Of a stretch of DNA of 64,000 nucleotides, positions 11,316 through 22,986 are shown piece by piece (position 1 is the stretch's first letter; the number at the start of each line of letters is the position of its first letter). This stretch comes from Gnetum montanum (lineage: Eukaryota > Streptophyta > Gnetopsida > Gnetales > Gnetaceae). The stretch covers positions 185,828-249,827 of the forward strand of contig MNCI01008127.1 in NCBI GenBank assembly GCA_015680685.1, read 5' to 3'. The notes beneath the pieces were generated by a model, which ran no database searches, was not told the origin of the DNA, and was given only the letters and a program-made list of their open reading frames with translations. The position numbers were made by a program, and so were the translations under genes.

Positions 11316-11765
11316 CAACCTACAATTAGTTTAGCTACCTAGGATCAGTGCTCTAATTAGATGGTAGAATTGATAGAGATATAAGAAATAGGATTGAGGT
11401 AGGTTGATCAAAATGAAGATAAGGTATGGATATTTTATGTGATAAAAAGAATCCTAATATTGCAAAGAAATAATTTCACAAAATAGCAATTAAACTTACT
11501 ATCTTATATGATGTTGAATATTATACAATATAAAAACCATATGAGTAACAAATTAGTATTGTAGAAATGTTGATGCTTAGATGAATGTTAAATGTTATTA
11601 GAATAGATAAATTGCACAATATAGACATTAAAGGAAGACCTCTAGTGGCGTTTACCTTAGATAAGTTATAGTAATGGAGTCTTAGATAATTTGGGTATGT
11701 ATACAGATGATTAGATGATTAGCCTGTAAAAACATTGCTACCAGGAAAGCTACAGAAATTACGAT
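11316..11765 (+). mobile_element. RTE-clade LINE reverse transcriptase relic
   Basis: One frame starting near 11330 reads YLGSVL, DGRIDRDIRNRIEVG, LCDKK, then FHKIAIKLTILYDVEYY, VEMLMLR and WSLR-FGYV. These match in order the C-terminal part of RTE-type non-LTR retrotransposon RTs (YLGS-x-L, D-x-D-I-x-x-RI, LYG-x-E-W, AEMRMLRW, LRWFGHV). At least ten stops interrupt it, so it is ancient. The 5' and 3' ends are not identifiable. Confidence 0.8.
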
Positions 11766-13954
11766 TTAAAAAATTGATATCGCAAAAACTATTAAAGATG
11801 ATGTGAAGAAATTGTAAATAAATAAAGATCTAGATTTTCTTAAAGATGAATAGCTAAAAAAAACTTATGTAGTTAACCTGGTTTTGTTGTGATAAGGATA
11901 CAATGATTATGATGATATTTGAAAGTAAATTTCTCATACTACTGTGTCTAACAATTATTTTTTATAGATGTGTGGCATAAAATCTTGCTCAAATAAATAA
12001 ATATTACAAACAAATAGCCAATTACAGAAACAGAAGTTGCTGATACAAGAGAAAGGCAAAAAATTGTTAGCTTGAAAGAACTGTACATAGCGGTGAAAAC
12101 ATAACGCAAACACGATCCATCTTCAACAAAAGGAATCTTAGAGGTGCTCATGATCCAAGTGAAGGAAACTTAATATAGATGAGACAAAAATGACCACCAA
12201 ATGATTAATGATGATTAATGATGTCAGAGAACCTCGTTGCATACCAAAAAACTTGAGAATGAAAGAGACAGGTTATACATCGCACAACAAAACTCAAGAA
12301 AAACGACGGCACATTTAGAAAACCCAGGGAGCCATCAAAACTCTGTTTCTGCGCAACCTGGTGATCCATCAGGTTTTGTGTGTGGACTTACATTTTGGGG
12401 AGGTCTCCAAAGCGCTTGGACTTCATCAACATTTTGATGAACGGCTAGACTTCCTTGAGTCAAGGATGTCTAATTCCGCAGTGGAATCCTAAGCTTCAAT
12501 ATGCTTGGGCAGTTGGATGCGGTAAAAACAATGGATCCCGTAGAAAATATTTAAAGGAAAAGATAGACGCTGTCAAGTTATAATGGTAATAATATTTCAA
12601 TTTTATAACTGTAATCTCTAAAGTACCATGGGATAACTTTGCGATTCACGTGGAAAGCAACGTTCATGGAAGTGTAGCACGAGCAGCGTATCTGGTTATA
12701 AAAAATTGTTTAATTGATAATAGAATAGTTGGAAATTGTCAGTCCGTATCTGCGTGGAGTTATTAATGTTTTTGAACGTCTGAAAGGCGGAAAATTTTTG
12801 AACAGAAACTGGTAAAAAAAGAAATTAGGCAATTATTTAGATTTCATATGGTATATAATAAATTTAAGCAATTATTTAGATTTCACATGGTATTTAAAAG
12901 AAATTAGGCAATTTAAGTCTGGGCTACAGGAGAAATCGCATTCGGTTATGATCATTTTTATTATTTATGAAACAGTCATCTAACTCTACATCTTTACAAC
13001 ATGGAATTATCGAAACGGGATGGGTATAACGCTGTAATCTCGTGAAATAATCTGCAGCCTGTTTGCAGAGTTGCTGTATATTGTCACATTTATCGGGAGT
13101 GGTCAAACATTTTACTTTTATTTTTTGTCACACATATAGAGTACGCCATCAACAAATATGTAATTGTAAAAGGCATATTTGCAATGATAATCACCCGTAC
13201 ATAACTACTGTTAATTACTTAATTACTTTAACCTTAAGCAACAGGAAAGCGTACACGCAGTGGAGGACCGAGGGAAATCCATGTATGGTCCACAGATTTT
13301 AGAAAACCAACATTTTCAGATGTAACATGGAAAATATTTTATACTGTGCGTCTCATTTATTTATATTTTCTGAGGCATGAAGCCTGACGTCTCTCTCATA
13401 TCTCGGACTTCCTACGTCGAATGGCCCACATAAGGTCATCCCGAGCTTCAGTAACCAGACCCTGCCACCATACATAACCACGGGATAAGTATTAATTAAC
13501 TTTTATGGGCGATGTTCAACCAAAAACTATACTTTTTTCTTTTTTCTTTTTAAAAGAGAACTATGTTATTACAAGAGAGAGGTGCAAGAAACTGAGATTC
13601 ACCTCTAGACAACCTTCAGAGTCTCCTAGCTTCGATTCATTTTTCAACTTCTCCATCATTTGATCCTTTGTCATGGCTTTGAGCTGGATCATAAAGCATG
13701 CAACGTCAAAACTCAAAAGAGAGAAGCAAAGGTTGTTTTTTTTTTCATATTTCTATTCTATCAACACGTCGCACATAAAATAGAAACATTTATTTCAATA
13801 TCTTTTTTATGGAAATGAACGGAAAAGAATGAATTAGGCGTGCTATAGTGCCATCCGATGGACCATCACAGTGCTCCTTGGAATTGCATTAATCATAAAC
13901 GCTGTTTTAACAAACCAAAGCACCCTGGGTATCAACAGGGTTAACCTTTAAAAT
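11766..13954. other. Low-copy-looking island, no confirmed gene
   Basis: Base composition becomes more mixed from about 12150 and retroelement traces vanish. I could not confirm a coding exon. A minus-strand GTAAGT donor-like site near 12391 follows a short open stretch, but nothing upstream supports a gene. A 39-bp tandem repeat lies at 12829. The region may hold the downstream part or UTR of the gene at 13955-14758, or decayed gene sequence. Confidence 0.35.
12829..12930. repeat. 39-bp tandem repeat, about 2.6 copies
   Basis: The core GCAATTATTTAGATTTCA recurs at 12829 and 12868 with a partial third copy (AGGCAATTTA) near 12906. It lies in the low-copy island. Confidence 0.7.
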
Positions 13955-14758
13955 TTAAATATACCCAGGTAAACCCGGCACCAAAATCACACCCTGTAAC
14001 AACTTTCCGTTATATGACCAAAAAAGGGATCACTACCAACATGTAACTATTAAATAAAGTAATCTTAAAATTGCAAAACCTAACCAGTGCAATGGATTAA
14101 AAAACATACACACAACCAATGAGATTATTGTGTTAAGATTTGTGCAACAATGAAGGAATCACCTGGTTAATATAGCGAGGATCATAATCCTCTAAGCGAT
14201 AGATGAGCTCACTGGCATCAGGGTCTTTACCATTCACCCAGTGGCTCATTACAATGATGGCTTTATCTGCCGTTCTTGCCGCAGCTTCTGCACAAAAATG
14301 GTACCCTGGCACAAATTCATTTTCATAGCAAGATCTATCAGCAGGAAGGGGAAAATGATTTAGTAGACTCTCAATATACATACCTAGATACATATGCAAG
14401 ATCGATCATTAGGAAGGGGAAAAAGGTTTAATAGACTCTCAATATACATACCTAGATACATATACTGTTTTTTGGAGGTCCAGGATTGAATAGTTCGATC
14501 GCTGCAGCAACGAGAAAAACTATGTAACTAAGAAAGCATCCTAATTCAAAAGCAACAGCAACATTTGCACTTGAGATTGAAATGCACTACAAAGCACAGC
14601 AACATTTGCACTTGAGATTGAAATGCACTACAAAGTACAGTAACAGACCAAACTTTCACTTCGAACTTCTTAGCTCTGGTGTTAAAATACACTCCACGCT
14701 GGGAAGCCAATCTCATCATAATGAAAGCAGCATCTTTAACATCTCTATCTGCCGCCAT
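13955..14758 (-). CDS. Candidate small split gene, function unknown
   Basis: I do not recognise this protein. The minus-strand start ATGG at 14758 has a good plant context (CATCCATGGCG) and lies 72 bases downstream of a TATA box. Exon 1 (14758-14654) encodes 35 residues beginning MAADRDVKDAAFIMMRLASQ, then a GT donor. A short middle exon may lie near 14510-14475 (ELFNPGPP, after a TTGCTGCAG acceptor). A better exon runs 14287-14163, optionally from about 14335. It includes EAAARTADKAIIVM and RLEDYDPRYINQ, ending CAG before GTGATT. A last exon could be 13993-13955 (after TTGTTACAG), in phase with it and ending TAA. Phases of exons 1 and 2 do not fit cleanly, so the exact model is uncertain. 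There is weak similarity to the middle of GH3 glycosidases (AxxADxxIxVM, then LPG) that I do not trust. Introns and exon edges contain tandem duplications. It may be a recent pseudogene. Confidence 0.35.
14329..14464. repeat. 68-bp tandem duplication at an intron/exon edge
   Basis: Copies 14329-14396 and 14397-14464 share the AGACTCTCAATATACATACC core. The left copy reaches a possible splice acceptor of the candidate gene, so the duplication may have created a second acceptor-like tract. Confidence 0.8.
14557..14638. repeat. 41-bp tandem duplication in intron 1
   Basis: Two nearly identical 41-bp units, beginning AGCAACATTTGCACTTGAG, lie at 14557-14597 and 14598-14638 inside the presumed first intron of the candidate gene. 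Confidence 0.85.
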
Positions 14759-14830
14759 GGATGTGTTCCAATACTTGTATTCAAATCAAATAGCCAGTTG
14801 AAATACCATAATTCTTTTGAAGTTTAGGCT

Positions 14831-14839
14831 CTATTTATA
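14831..14839 (-). promoter_or_regulatory. TATA box of the candidate gene
   Basis: The minus strand reads TATAAATAG, a textbook plant TATA box, 72 bases upstream of the ATG at 14758. Transcription would start around 14800, leaving a 5' UTR of about 40-50 bases. Confidence 0.55.
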
Positions 14840-14895
14840 ATTGGAGGCCAGCAGGCCTGCAAGTAGCAAAATTAATCAGGCATCCAGATCGAAAA

Positions 14896-14999
14896 CGACG
14901 TAGATATTAGATAGCTGTTATTATTGGACTACCTAACATTTGCCCCTCGACGTAGATATTAGATATCTTTTATTATTGGACTACCCAACAATTGCCCCT
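14896..14999. repeat. 52-bp tandem duplication upstream of the TATA box
   Basis: The units CGACGTAGATATTAGATA... start at 14896 and 14948. They lie within 170 bases upstream of the TATA box of the candidate gene. Each carries an ACGT core and ends in a TTGCCCC block. Confidence 0.85.
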
Positions 15000-15051
15000 T
15001 TCGAATTGCAGGGATGCATTTGCAGTAATAATTCATATGAACGTCTGCAGC

Positions 15052-15353
15052 AATCTCAATCACTCTTCGTATTTTTTTCATTTATTTCTTCATTGTACTA
15101 AAAGTCATATGCCGTCAAATTATCCGCAACGCAACCGTGATGACGACTTTATCTTTCCGTGAAAACGTAAAAGTTAATTGCTACCATGGCGGTGAGGTTG
15201 GAAATCTCAATCACTCTTCGTATTTTTTTCATTTATTTCTTCATTGTACTAAAAGTCATATGCCGTCAAATTATCCGCAACGCAACCGTGATGACGGCTT
15301 TATCTTTCCATTAAAACGTAAAAGTTAATTGCTACCATGGCGGTGAGGTTGGA
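15052..15353. repeat. 151-bp tandem duplication in the upstream region
   Basis: Copies 15052-15202 and 15203-15353 differ at only a few positions. Each contains TGATGACG and AACGTAAAAG blocks (TGACG and ACGT cores). They start about 210 bases upstream of the TATA box. The near-identity points to a recent event. Confidence 0.9.
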
Positions 15354-16962
15354 ATTTGGGACCATGTTTATCATGTAATTCTGAGCCGTTGATGTAATTT
15401 TGAGCCGTTGATGTAGTGGATGATAAAAAGAGACAACTTTTGTCATCCCTACGTGGTTGAGAATTTCCACGGTTTCATAAAGTCAGACCTGGTAGCCACT
15501 GGGAATGCAGCAATGGCATCATCTTAGAATATCATGAGAATTCTAGTGGATTTTTCAGATTAAAAAGTTCATGCCAAAATATTAAAGATAAAGACCAATG
15601 TGATGGAAGCAATGCTGAATAAGAGAAGCTGGGTATGTTTCTCTACAATCCATTTGGTGGTTGATTGAGGGATATGCAGTAAACACCATAAACATAATCT
15701 TGCAAGCTGCGCTGTTTTACAAATTCAAGTGATTCTACTACATTTTTGCAATTGCACATTTCCCTTTGCAGCGGATGACTGCAGCGGCAGCTGCCATAGA
15801 CTACACTTAAGCAGATACAACTTAATAAAAAATGTTTTAATTAACTGAAAATATTTATTATTTTTAGGAAATCACAAAAGGTTTACAGTAATCACAAAAG
15901 ATTTCTTGTACGGTTACAATGAAAGAAAACAGCATTCATGTAATGCTTAAACAAATAAGTCAATTTGAAAGAAAAATAGCATTCACGTAATACTTAAACA
16001 AATAACTAAATCAGCAGATTAACTAGTGTTTGATCAAACAGGATGAACTACCAAGAATAGCTTATTCCCTCAGCACAAACTGACCTGACTTATTGTGATA
16101 TTTGAAACACTTAGACATTCACATGATAAACTGGGACAATTAATAGTCTCTGATAATATTAAACAACCATATTCAAACTTTGGTATTCATGTACAGATTG
16201 TGGGCCAGGGCCTGGCTGATTTTGAAACAATAGACAGTGGTGGACCAAGTACCTTAGTGGCAAATACTAGAACGGTGCATTGTTTGTGCCTGTGTCGTTT
16301 GACATGCACTAACCATTTTCATTAGAGCACTCATTGTACGGAGGAGAGTTGTGGGTTTGACACTCGGGTCCTTCAAAGCGTGTGACAGTGGAACATCTGT
16401 ACTACTGCGTATGCCGTAAGTTAAAAGCTATTATCTGCATTGTGGAACCCCTTCCACACCTTAAAAAACATAAATAACCAAATAAACCAGAAAAATTATC
16501 ACTTTATCACATTTTTCGTGTAATTGAACAACACGGATCTATTCTAGTTCACAGCATAGTAACCCCAATCATAATCATGGCAGCTGCTATCATCAATCAG
16601 CATGGTAATTGTAATTTTAATTCTACTTGACGTGAGACGTGAAGGTAAAGGTAACCATAGCATCTTAACCCATGACGTCATTTTAATGTCACGGTATTAA
16701 TTGTACAGGGAGGTGGAAAAGGTGGTTATAGTTCAACTAATCACGGTAAGATAATGAACATTTCTGTACCCACCTACGCAATAACAATGTACAAAAGAAT
16801 TTAAAAATTAAAATTAAAAAATGATTCCTAAATGTTGCACAGCATGTTCTCGAGGCGAAGCGTAACGTTGAGCATGCAATTCTGCGTAGAACTGTAAACA
16901 CCCTGAGTCTCTTCAAATTTTGAAATAGTATTTTACATTATTATAAGAAGGTTTGAATTAAA
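15354..16962. other. Low-copy-looking upstream DNA, no gene found
   Basis: No coding region is supported. A 19-bp repeat (GAGCCGTTGATGT core) occurs at 15383 and 15402. Around 16220-16370 a CTTAGTGG block and a later GGGTTTGACAC block faintly resemble A and B boxes of a tRNA-derived SINE, but I could not define ends, so I do not call one. Confidence 0.35.
16673..16680. promoter_or_regulatory. TGACGTCA palindrome (bZIP-type site)
   Basis: A perfect 8-base TGACGTCA lies in the CpG-poor window, about 1.8 kb upstream of the candidate gene. Such sites are bound by TGA/bZIP factors in plants. The function here is unproven. Confidence 0.25.
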
Positions 16963-17143
16963 ATGAAAATGCAACTCTGCATACGATGGCAGGATACAAC
17001 AGCGTGCCGTATAAAACTCATATTGATATTTTATCACGTCCTGTCAGAGATCCCCGAAGGAACTACGGGAGAAAGAAGATTGGTCGACATCCTGAATCTT
17101 TTCTCTCTAAAATTTAGATTGACATCACGAATTTCTCATTCCT

Positions 17144-17200
17144 TTCTCAGAAACATGGCATTTTCTCAGAAACATGGCATTTTCTCAGAAACATGGCATT
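17144..17200. repeat. 19-bp tandem repeat, 3 copies
   Basis: Three exact 19-base units (TTCTCAGAAACATGGCATT) run from 17144 to 17200, followed directly by ATAAAGGG. Confidence 0.95.
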
Positions 17201-17228
17201 ATAAAGGGAATCCATAGATAGACAGATT

Positions 17229-17500
17229 CACATCTGCTATGTGGCAGATAGTAGATAAGAGTATCCATTGTATAAATACATTACTATATGAAGTGCTCCA
17301 ATGTATGCAGATATGAAAAACATCTGCTACGTGGCAAATGCATAGTAGATGAGAGTATCAAGTGCTTCAATGTGTGCATGCACCCAAAATTTTTTAAGTA
17401 TATGTGATAATATATATTTGTTATGTGGCAAATCCATAGCAGATGAGAATATGAAATGCTCCAATGTGTGCATGTGAGGAAAAAATTTTAGTTATACGTG
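17229..17500. repeat. Diverged ~90-106-bp tandem repeat, 3 copies
   Basis: The motifs CATCTGCTATGTGGCA, CATCTGCTACGTGGCA and TTGTTATGTGGCA occur at about 17230, 17321 and 17427. Each is followed by a GATGAGA-like block and a GTGCT(C/T)CAATGT block. Copies differ by substitutions and small indels. Confidence 0.7.
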
Positions 17501-20222
17501 ATAATATGTATGGAATTTGTGAAATAAAGCAATTAAACACTCAAACCTGCCCTTATTATTGCAACTGCATACCATTGTTCTACCCAGGTTGGTTGACACA
17601 TGAAATATTTCTTATATTATCTAAACATGTTTCTTTGGATCTCACCCCTGCTTGTCATGGTCAAGATGGCCAGGGAATGTACATGGATGGGCCACATGAT
17701 CATTTTTCAATCATAAGCCCTTGCCTCAGCTTATAAAATTTATTTTACTTTAAAATAATTTTTAAAATTTAAAATGGTACCAAGCACAACCATTGATGTT
17801 AATTATCATCTCATAACATTTGAAAACCTCATTCACTACTTGTAATTAATGAATTTATGTATGCTTTTAAATTTAATAAATGAGTAGTATTTTGCATTTC
17901 TAGATTTGAAAATATGGTATGAATGTGAATTATAATTTTTGAATCAACTTTAATATATATTTTTTTCTAATACTTCAAAATTTAAAATTATTTTTTAGGA
18001 AGCAAGGTGTCATCACACATTAAAGCTAATATCAATAATAAGTTAAAAATTCAAATTACAACACATACTTAACATTAAGTAGAAAATATCAAAAGCAACA
18101 TGGAAAGTAAAACAATTTGTAATTTTAAAATTATGTACTCAAGTGTACAACTTTACCATTGATATTTTGAGAAATAGATAGAGAAAATTTTATTGTTAGT
18201 AGGAAATATGATACAAGTCCTAAAAATATTCACAACACTTCTAAAATCTATGCTTAAACTTAAAATAGAAATAGGATTTAACTTAGCAATAGAAAGCTAC
18301 TATGTTGAAAAAGACATTAATAACTAATGGCCAAAAACCAAGGTCTCTAACTAGCTATATTGTGAAATACAAAAATTTGAAGAAAAGCTAGATGTTGGGA
18401 CATTTTGTTCATTAGGATTTTTTTATCATGTAAATTAACCATATGTCAAATATCTTAGCCATCAGCTATAACTTACTTATTACTATAAGTTTTAATTTTT
18501 GAATTAACACTTTTTAATGAGAGAAGAATAATTTTATCTCATGAGGTACTATAAGTATAAATATTCATAGAAGCCTCTATATTCATAGAAGCCTCTATAT
18601 TTATAAAAGCCTCCTCTTTCTCTGGTTTTTTTATTGTCATTAGATCATTCTTGTCATTAGCATAAACTTGATTTATCATATCGTTAGCTTTAGATTATTT
18701 TTTTTATCCTTAACTTCAATTTCTTGAGTAGAAGCCTTTTCATTTTCTTACAATACCAAAAAATATTAAATAAATGTCCTTCATGATAATAAATGTTGCA
18801 AGAATTACAAATATTAAAATATATAATCGATTGAATATAACCCTTTTAGTGTTCTTGCAATAACAATTTCTTTCTTATGGTTAAGAAAATTGATTTCAAT
18901 AAAATTTTTCTTTATACTTAGAACTTATATGCATTATCTACATCACATATAATATTGTTAACCTCTTTGATTAACCAATAAATTCAACCTTTGTAACTTC
19001 ATGCTTTCCACTAAAGTAATTTTTTTCTCTAGTTTAATTATGTTAAAATATTTTAATTCTTAAATATTCAATCATTTCATTGATTATTTTTTGTTGAAAC
19101 TTAAATTTTAATATAACTATTTAAACTTAAATGTATAACTTATAGGATACAAGAAATAAGTTACAACAATGAGATTTTAACCTAGTGATAAGATTCTTGA
19201 TTTAGAAACTTAAAGGTATTGGTTCAATTTTCATGGGAAACTTTGTGTTATAAAAGCATGGAAAGTTTGTGTTATAAAAGTTTTCATAACTTTCTTATTG
19301 ACTATATGTTTTAGGAGTGAGGTTACATATAATCATTGAGATTCTATTTTGGCAATCCTTTTTGAACCCCTCCCTAGGCTACCACCATAGCCTATAAGTT
19401 ACTTATCCATCTAATCGATAATTTGTTAATTTATGATTTGAATTACAACAACATTATTATATTGAATTTACAATCACCTAGTATATTCAAGATCATATAA
19501 TATATCATTATTTATTATAAATTTCTTTTATTTCATGAGTTTTCTTCTATCCCTTTAGTTTATTAGTTGCATTAAGTGTTTCTTTAACAACATTGTAAAA
19601 ATTTTTACTTCCATTTTTCGTAATTTCAATTTCTTTTGTTCATTGCTAGTTCAAAGAAATAGAAGATGAAATAGATTTTAAATAACATTGAGCCATACTT
19701 TGTGAAAACTTTTGCTAGGTTTTGTCCAATCCTATGTAACACCTTTTTCAAATAATCCATAGTCTAGAACAACTAGAAACTTGTAGAAATGTATGACAAC
19801 TACTATATACCAATATCTCTTCTTATGTACAAACATTCAAATAAATTTTAAAAATAAAAATAAATAAGAATGAAAAGGTCTAAAATTCCTAATTATGCTA
19901 TGATCATCTTATCAAAAATTATCATCTTAGTATATGAAATAATTTGAATTAAATAAAACATACATATAATATAGTATTATTCAAAATGTTGATTCACATG
20001 TTGATGATGATTCAACTCTAGATTTCATTCTTCGTGATGATGTGTGGACATAATAAGATGCATAATTTTATTATTCTTGATATTATTTGGTGGGCTTGGC
20101 AGAAAAAAAAAGAAACATACTTGATAAGTCTAATGATCAAAAAATTTGACCTAGGTATTGAATTAATCCATGTGGAATAGTATTACCTCAAGATCCACAA
20201 ACCTTGAAAAGGATCTAAGGTG
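17501..20222. other. AT-rich stretch without recognisable gene
   Basis: About 2.7 kb with very low GC, many short A/T runs and no convincing coding frame. An 18-bp unit (ATATTCATAGAAGCCTCT) is repeated three times at 18561-18614, the third copy diverged. I see no element terminus. Confidence 0.5.
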
Positions 20223-20251
20223 CCTTAGGTGATCTTGTCAATCACCTAAGG
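20223..20251. repeat. Perfect 11-bp stem, 7-base loop hairpin
   Basis: CCTTAGGTGAT at 20223-20233 and its exact complement at 20241-20251 flank a 7-base loop. No T-run or coding context gives it a role. Confidence 0.6.
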
Positions 20252-21675
20252 ACTCAAAAAATATATTATTGAGCAAAATATGTAAGAATGGACGAAAATG
20301 TGCAAATACAAGATCTAGCACTAGCTCTGGGAACAAATCAAGAGATTGTATAGGAAATATGTGAAAAAAATTGCCAAAAATAATTTAAAAATATATATTA
20401 AATATTGTAAGAAAATTGTAAAACACTAGTTTAGAGAGTAGAGATTAACTAGCTTTCAAAAGCTTGAGAATACAAATATTTTAGAGATCTCTCTGAAACT
20501 ATTGTTTAGGATCTGATGCAAGTAGACAGGGTGTGTTCTGCAACTATCCTACATGCATCTATCTTAGTCAATCTACTCTTAAAATAAATTCTGCTACATG
20601 TTCTTAGTACTTCCAGTGATCTACTTACCAAAAAAGGTATGCTTGCCGAAAAGAGGTCTCAAAATTTCCCAAAATTAATGTCAAATCTCATTTCAATAGG
20701 CCACAATTTGTTGTTTCTCTATTGCATAGGTTTTGGTAGGCTTCCCAAATGGTTACACAACATTTTTCATCATTTTCATGGCCCAAATATATGGTTTTTT
20801 TTGTCACCAATGTTTTTGATAGCTATGAATTTAATTACAACATTTTTTATAGCATATTTAATAATTGTAGGTTGAAATACCCTACTCTAGTGTAATTCAC
20901 TATAGATTTGACATTTTAAGCTATGAATTACACCTTACAAAGTGAAAATATTTTGAGATTTTGGCAAAACAAGGCTACAATGTTGAGTTTTCAAAGGAAG
21001 TTCAAGGTTTTTTTTTTCTCTTCAATCCAATCAAAATTACATGGAAAAATCTAGCGACAAGTTTTCTCTCTTTTGAATGTGAATTTTCTTTAAGGTGTTT
21101 CATTGATAATCTATCATCCTCCGAGCTAGATTTGTTACTACATCTTTATGATCTTGGTAGATAAACTTGACTACCTGGAGTTCAAAGTTTTCTATATGAA
21201 GTTTCTACTATGCATCTTTCCTATTTGCAAACTTTTCATCATACACTGTATATATACTAGCCACTTGGTGCTTTAGTTCTATTCTTGGTCTACTGACTAT
21301 TAACATGGCTAAGTTAGCATACCTAAGATTTGCTAACCTTATGTATTTTATCAAATCCTTAATTTGCAGGCCTTTATTCTTTACTTTAGCTTATTAAACA
21401 TGGGAAAGGCTATCCTAAATGGGCTTTCAATTAGGTGTTTATGCTATGATGGAGCTAATTTTGGCTTTGACCATTTGGATCTCCCTCTCATTAATTTTCT
21501 TGTATCTACTCACTTGATCTCTAAAATTCTCTTTCAACCTTTCATGTTTGTTAGCCTTGTTTTACCATGCATTAATCTCAATTGCTAACTTTTTTTGCAT
21601 TGCGTGGACTTCTTCCATTAATGAGTTCTATTTTCTTATGCTAATTACCTTATGTCAAGGTTGACTCTAGTGAAA

Positions 21676-21690
21676 ATTTCTCTCTTAGTT
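21676..21690. repeat. Target-site duplication, left copy
   Basis: ATTTCTCTCTTAGTT at 21676-21690 is repeated exactly at 22972-22986. The two copies flank the LINE insertion. Confidence 0.88.
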
Positions 21691-22971
21691 TTTTTTTTCG
21701 GAAAAGGTCGAGAGAATATATTCCAAAACAATTTGAGCTACACAGGCAGGTAGCGCGGACCAGAAACTGCTGGCCCCACACCAACCAAGACACAAACCGC
21801 CGGAAGATGGCAAAGACCCACCCGAAGGGCCAAACCCTCCCCTGCCACAGGCATCCCCGCACGCAGGCAGGCACCCGTGCACCATAAACCCCGCTGGCAA
21901 ATGTTACAATTTCACGCCGGCCAAAAGCAAAAACAGAAAGACCCCCCCGCGCTCAACGCCGGGTCCCCACGTCCGAAAGCCGCCCCCACAGTACCAGCAG
22001 GAGCCGGCAGAAACAACTACCCGCCGGGCTGCTGCAGGCCAACCTGTCCATGCTCTGCCCTCCCCGCAGCTAGGCGACGCCGATTCTCTGCAATCAGCTG
22101 GGCGATTCTCGACCTGCAATTCTGAAGGATGCCCTCAAACCAAGGATGTGATGGGTGAGGACGAGGGATTGATGTCGAATTCTTCGGGTTGCTGGACGTG
22201 GTGGCTGGTGGGTCTTTCACCTGAGGCGACCTTGGACGATGCTGATCCTGATCAGCGTCTGGGCATCGGGTATTCTGCATCATGTCAGCCCCAGAGGCAG
22301 TAGAAATGCCACTTGCCTGTCCCGTGGCGCCCGCTGCTGACCCATCCGGGATGTGGGTCTGTCTTCTACTAAGCCCCGTAGTCGCAGGTGGGTGAGCGCC
22401 CCTCGCAAGTTCCACCACCCTTCTGGGCTGGTCTGTATAGGTGCTCCCGTCCTTTGCGATCAGAATCTCCTTCCAAAGTTTCCTGAACCTGGCGCATAAC
22501 GTAGCCGTGGGGGGGGGGGGGGGGGGCATGCCACATCTTTGAAGACGGAAGCATTTCGAGCTTTCCATAGAATCCAAAGTGCGGTGAGGGTCGGCGAGTT
22601 ACCAGAGATCGTGATGGGGTGCAATCCACATGTGTGCCAAAATTGACGGGTGACGGGACATTCTTGCATAAAATGCTTCAGTGTCTCAGCAGTATGATTG
22701 CACAGGGGGCAATGAGGATTAATCCTCAGGCCTCTGTCCTGCAGGAACACCCGGACGGGAAGGACCTTTTGAAGAATCAGCCACCCAAACACCTTGATCT
22801 TCTCCAGTATTGACCCCCGCCAGAGCAGCCGCCAGCGAGGGTCTGATGGGAACCGCGCCCTGAGATACTGTCGTGGATGAAGGGGTTCATCAGCGCCCCC
22901 CATCGCCACCACATGTGCACATAGATGCTTCCAAACAAGAGAGTCCGAGCCAGTTGCCCTCCAGGGCCGAT
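21691..22971 (-). mobile_element. Young 5'-truncated LINE (L1-like) insertion
   Basis: The insertion carries a T-run at its left end (the poly-A tail on the minus strand), a 15-bp target-site duplication, and no 5' part. The minus strand from 22971 encodes the zinc-binding RT tail (zf-RVT) of plant LINEs: WRLLWRGSILEKIKVFGWL, then the CPLC-x5-ET-x2-H motif (CPLCNHTAETLKHFMQECP) and W-x-x-CGL. A Pro-rich and basic tail follows. The reading frame is open across the 5' junction, so it fuses with the host relic by chance. GC content is far above the surroundings and CpGs remain, so it is among the youngest elements here. A second fragment of the same family lies at 30166-30650. Confidence 0.9.
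22509..22526. repeat. G18 homopolymer in the LINE
   Basis: Eighteen consecutive G lie in the LINE tail region. On the coding (minus) strand it is C18, which reads as poly-proline. Its length is likely to be unreliable. Confidence 0.9.
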
Positions 22972-22986
22972 ATTTCTCTCTTAGTT
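22972..22986. repeat. Target-site duplication, right copy
   Basis: Exact partner of 21676-21690. Confidence 0.88.

Noticed and set aside
11948-12151. 67-codon hydrophobic minus-strand frame as a small membrane protein
   Set aside because: No start context, homology or promoter; hydrophobic frames are common by chance in AT-rich DNA.
12237-12437. 66-codon open frame and a nearby GTAAGT donor as a gene
   Set aside because: No homology, no supported start or partner exon. Left as unassigned island DNA.
14133-14399. GH3 beta-xylosidase fragment
   Set aside because: Only a short A-x-x-AD-x-x-I-x-VM pattern and a distant LPG fit; the rest does not align. Function left unknown.
16180-16480. tRNA-derived SINE with A and B boxes
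   Set aside because: The box matches are weak, and no tail, ends or target duplication can be seen.
22017-22577. 186-codon Pro/Ser-rich open frame as a host protein
   Set aside because: It lies wholly inside the LINE insertion and continues after its zf-RVT part; it is the LINE tail.
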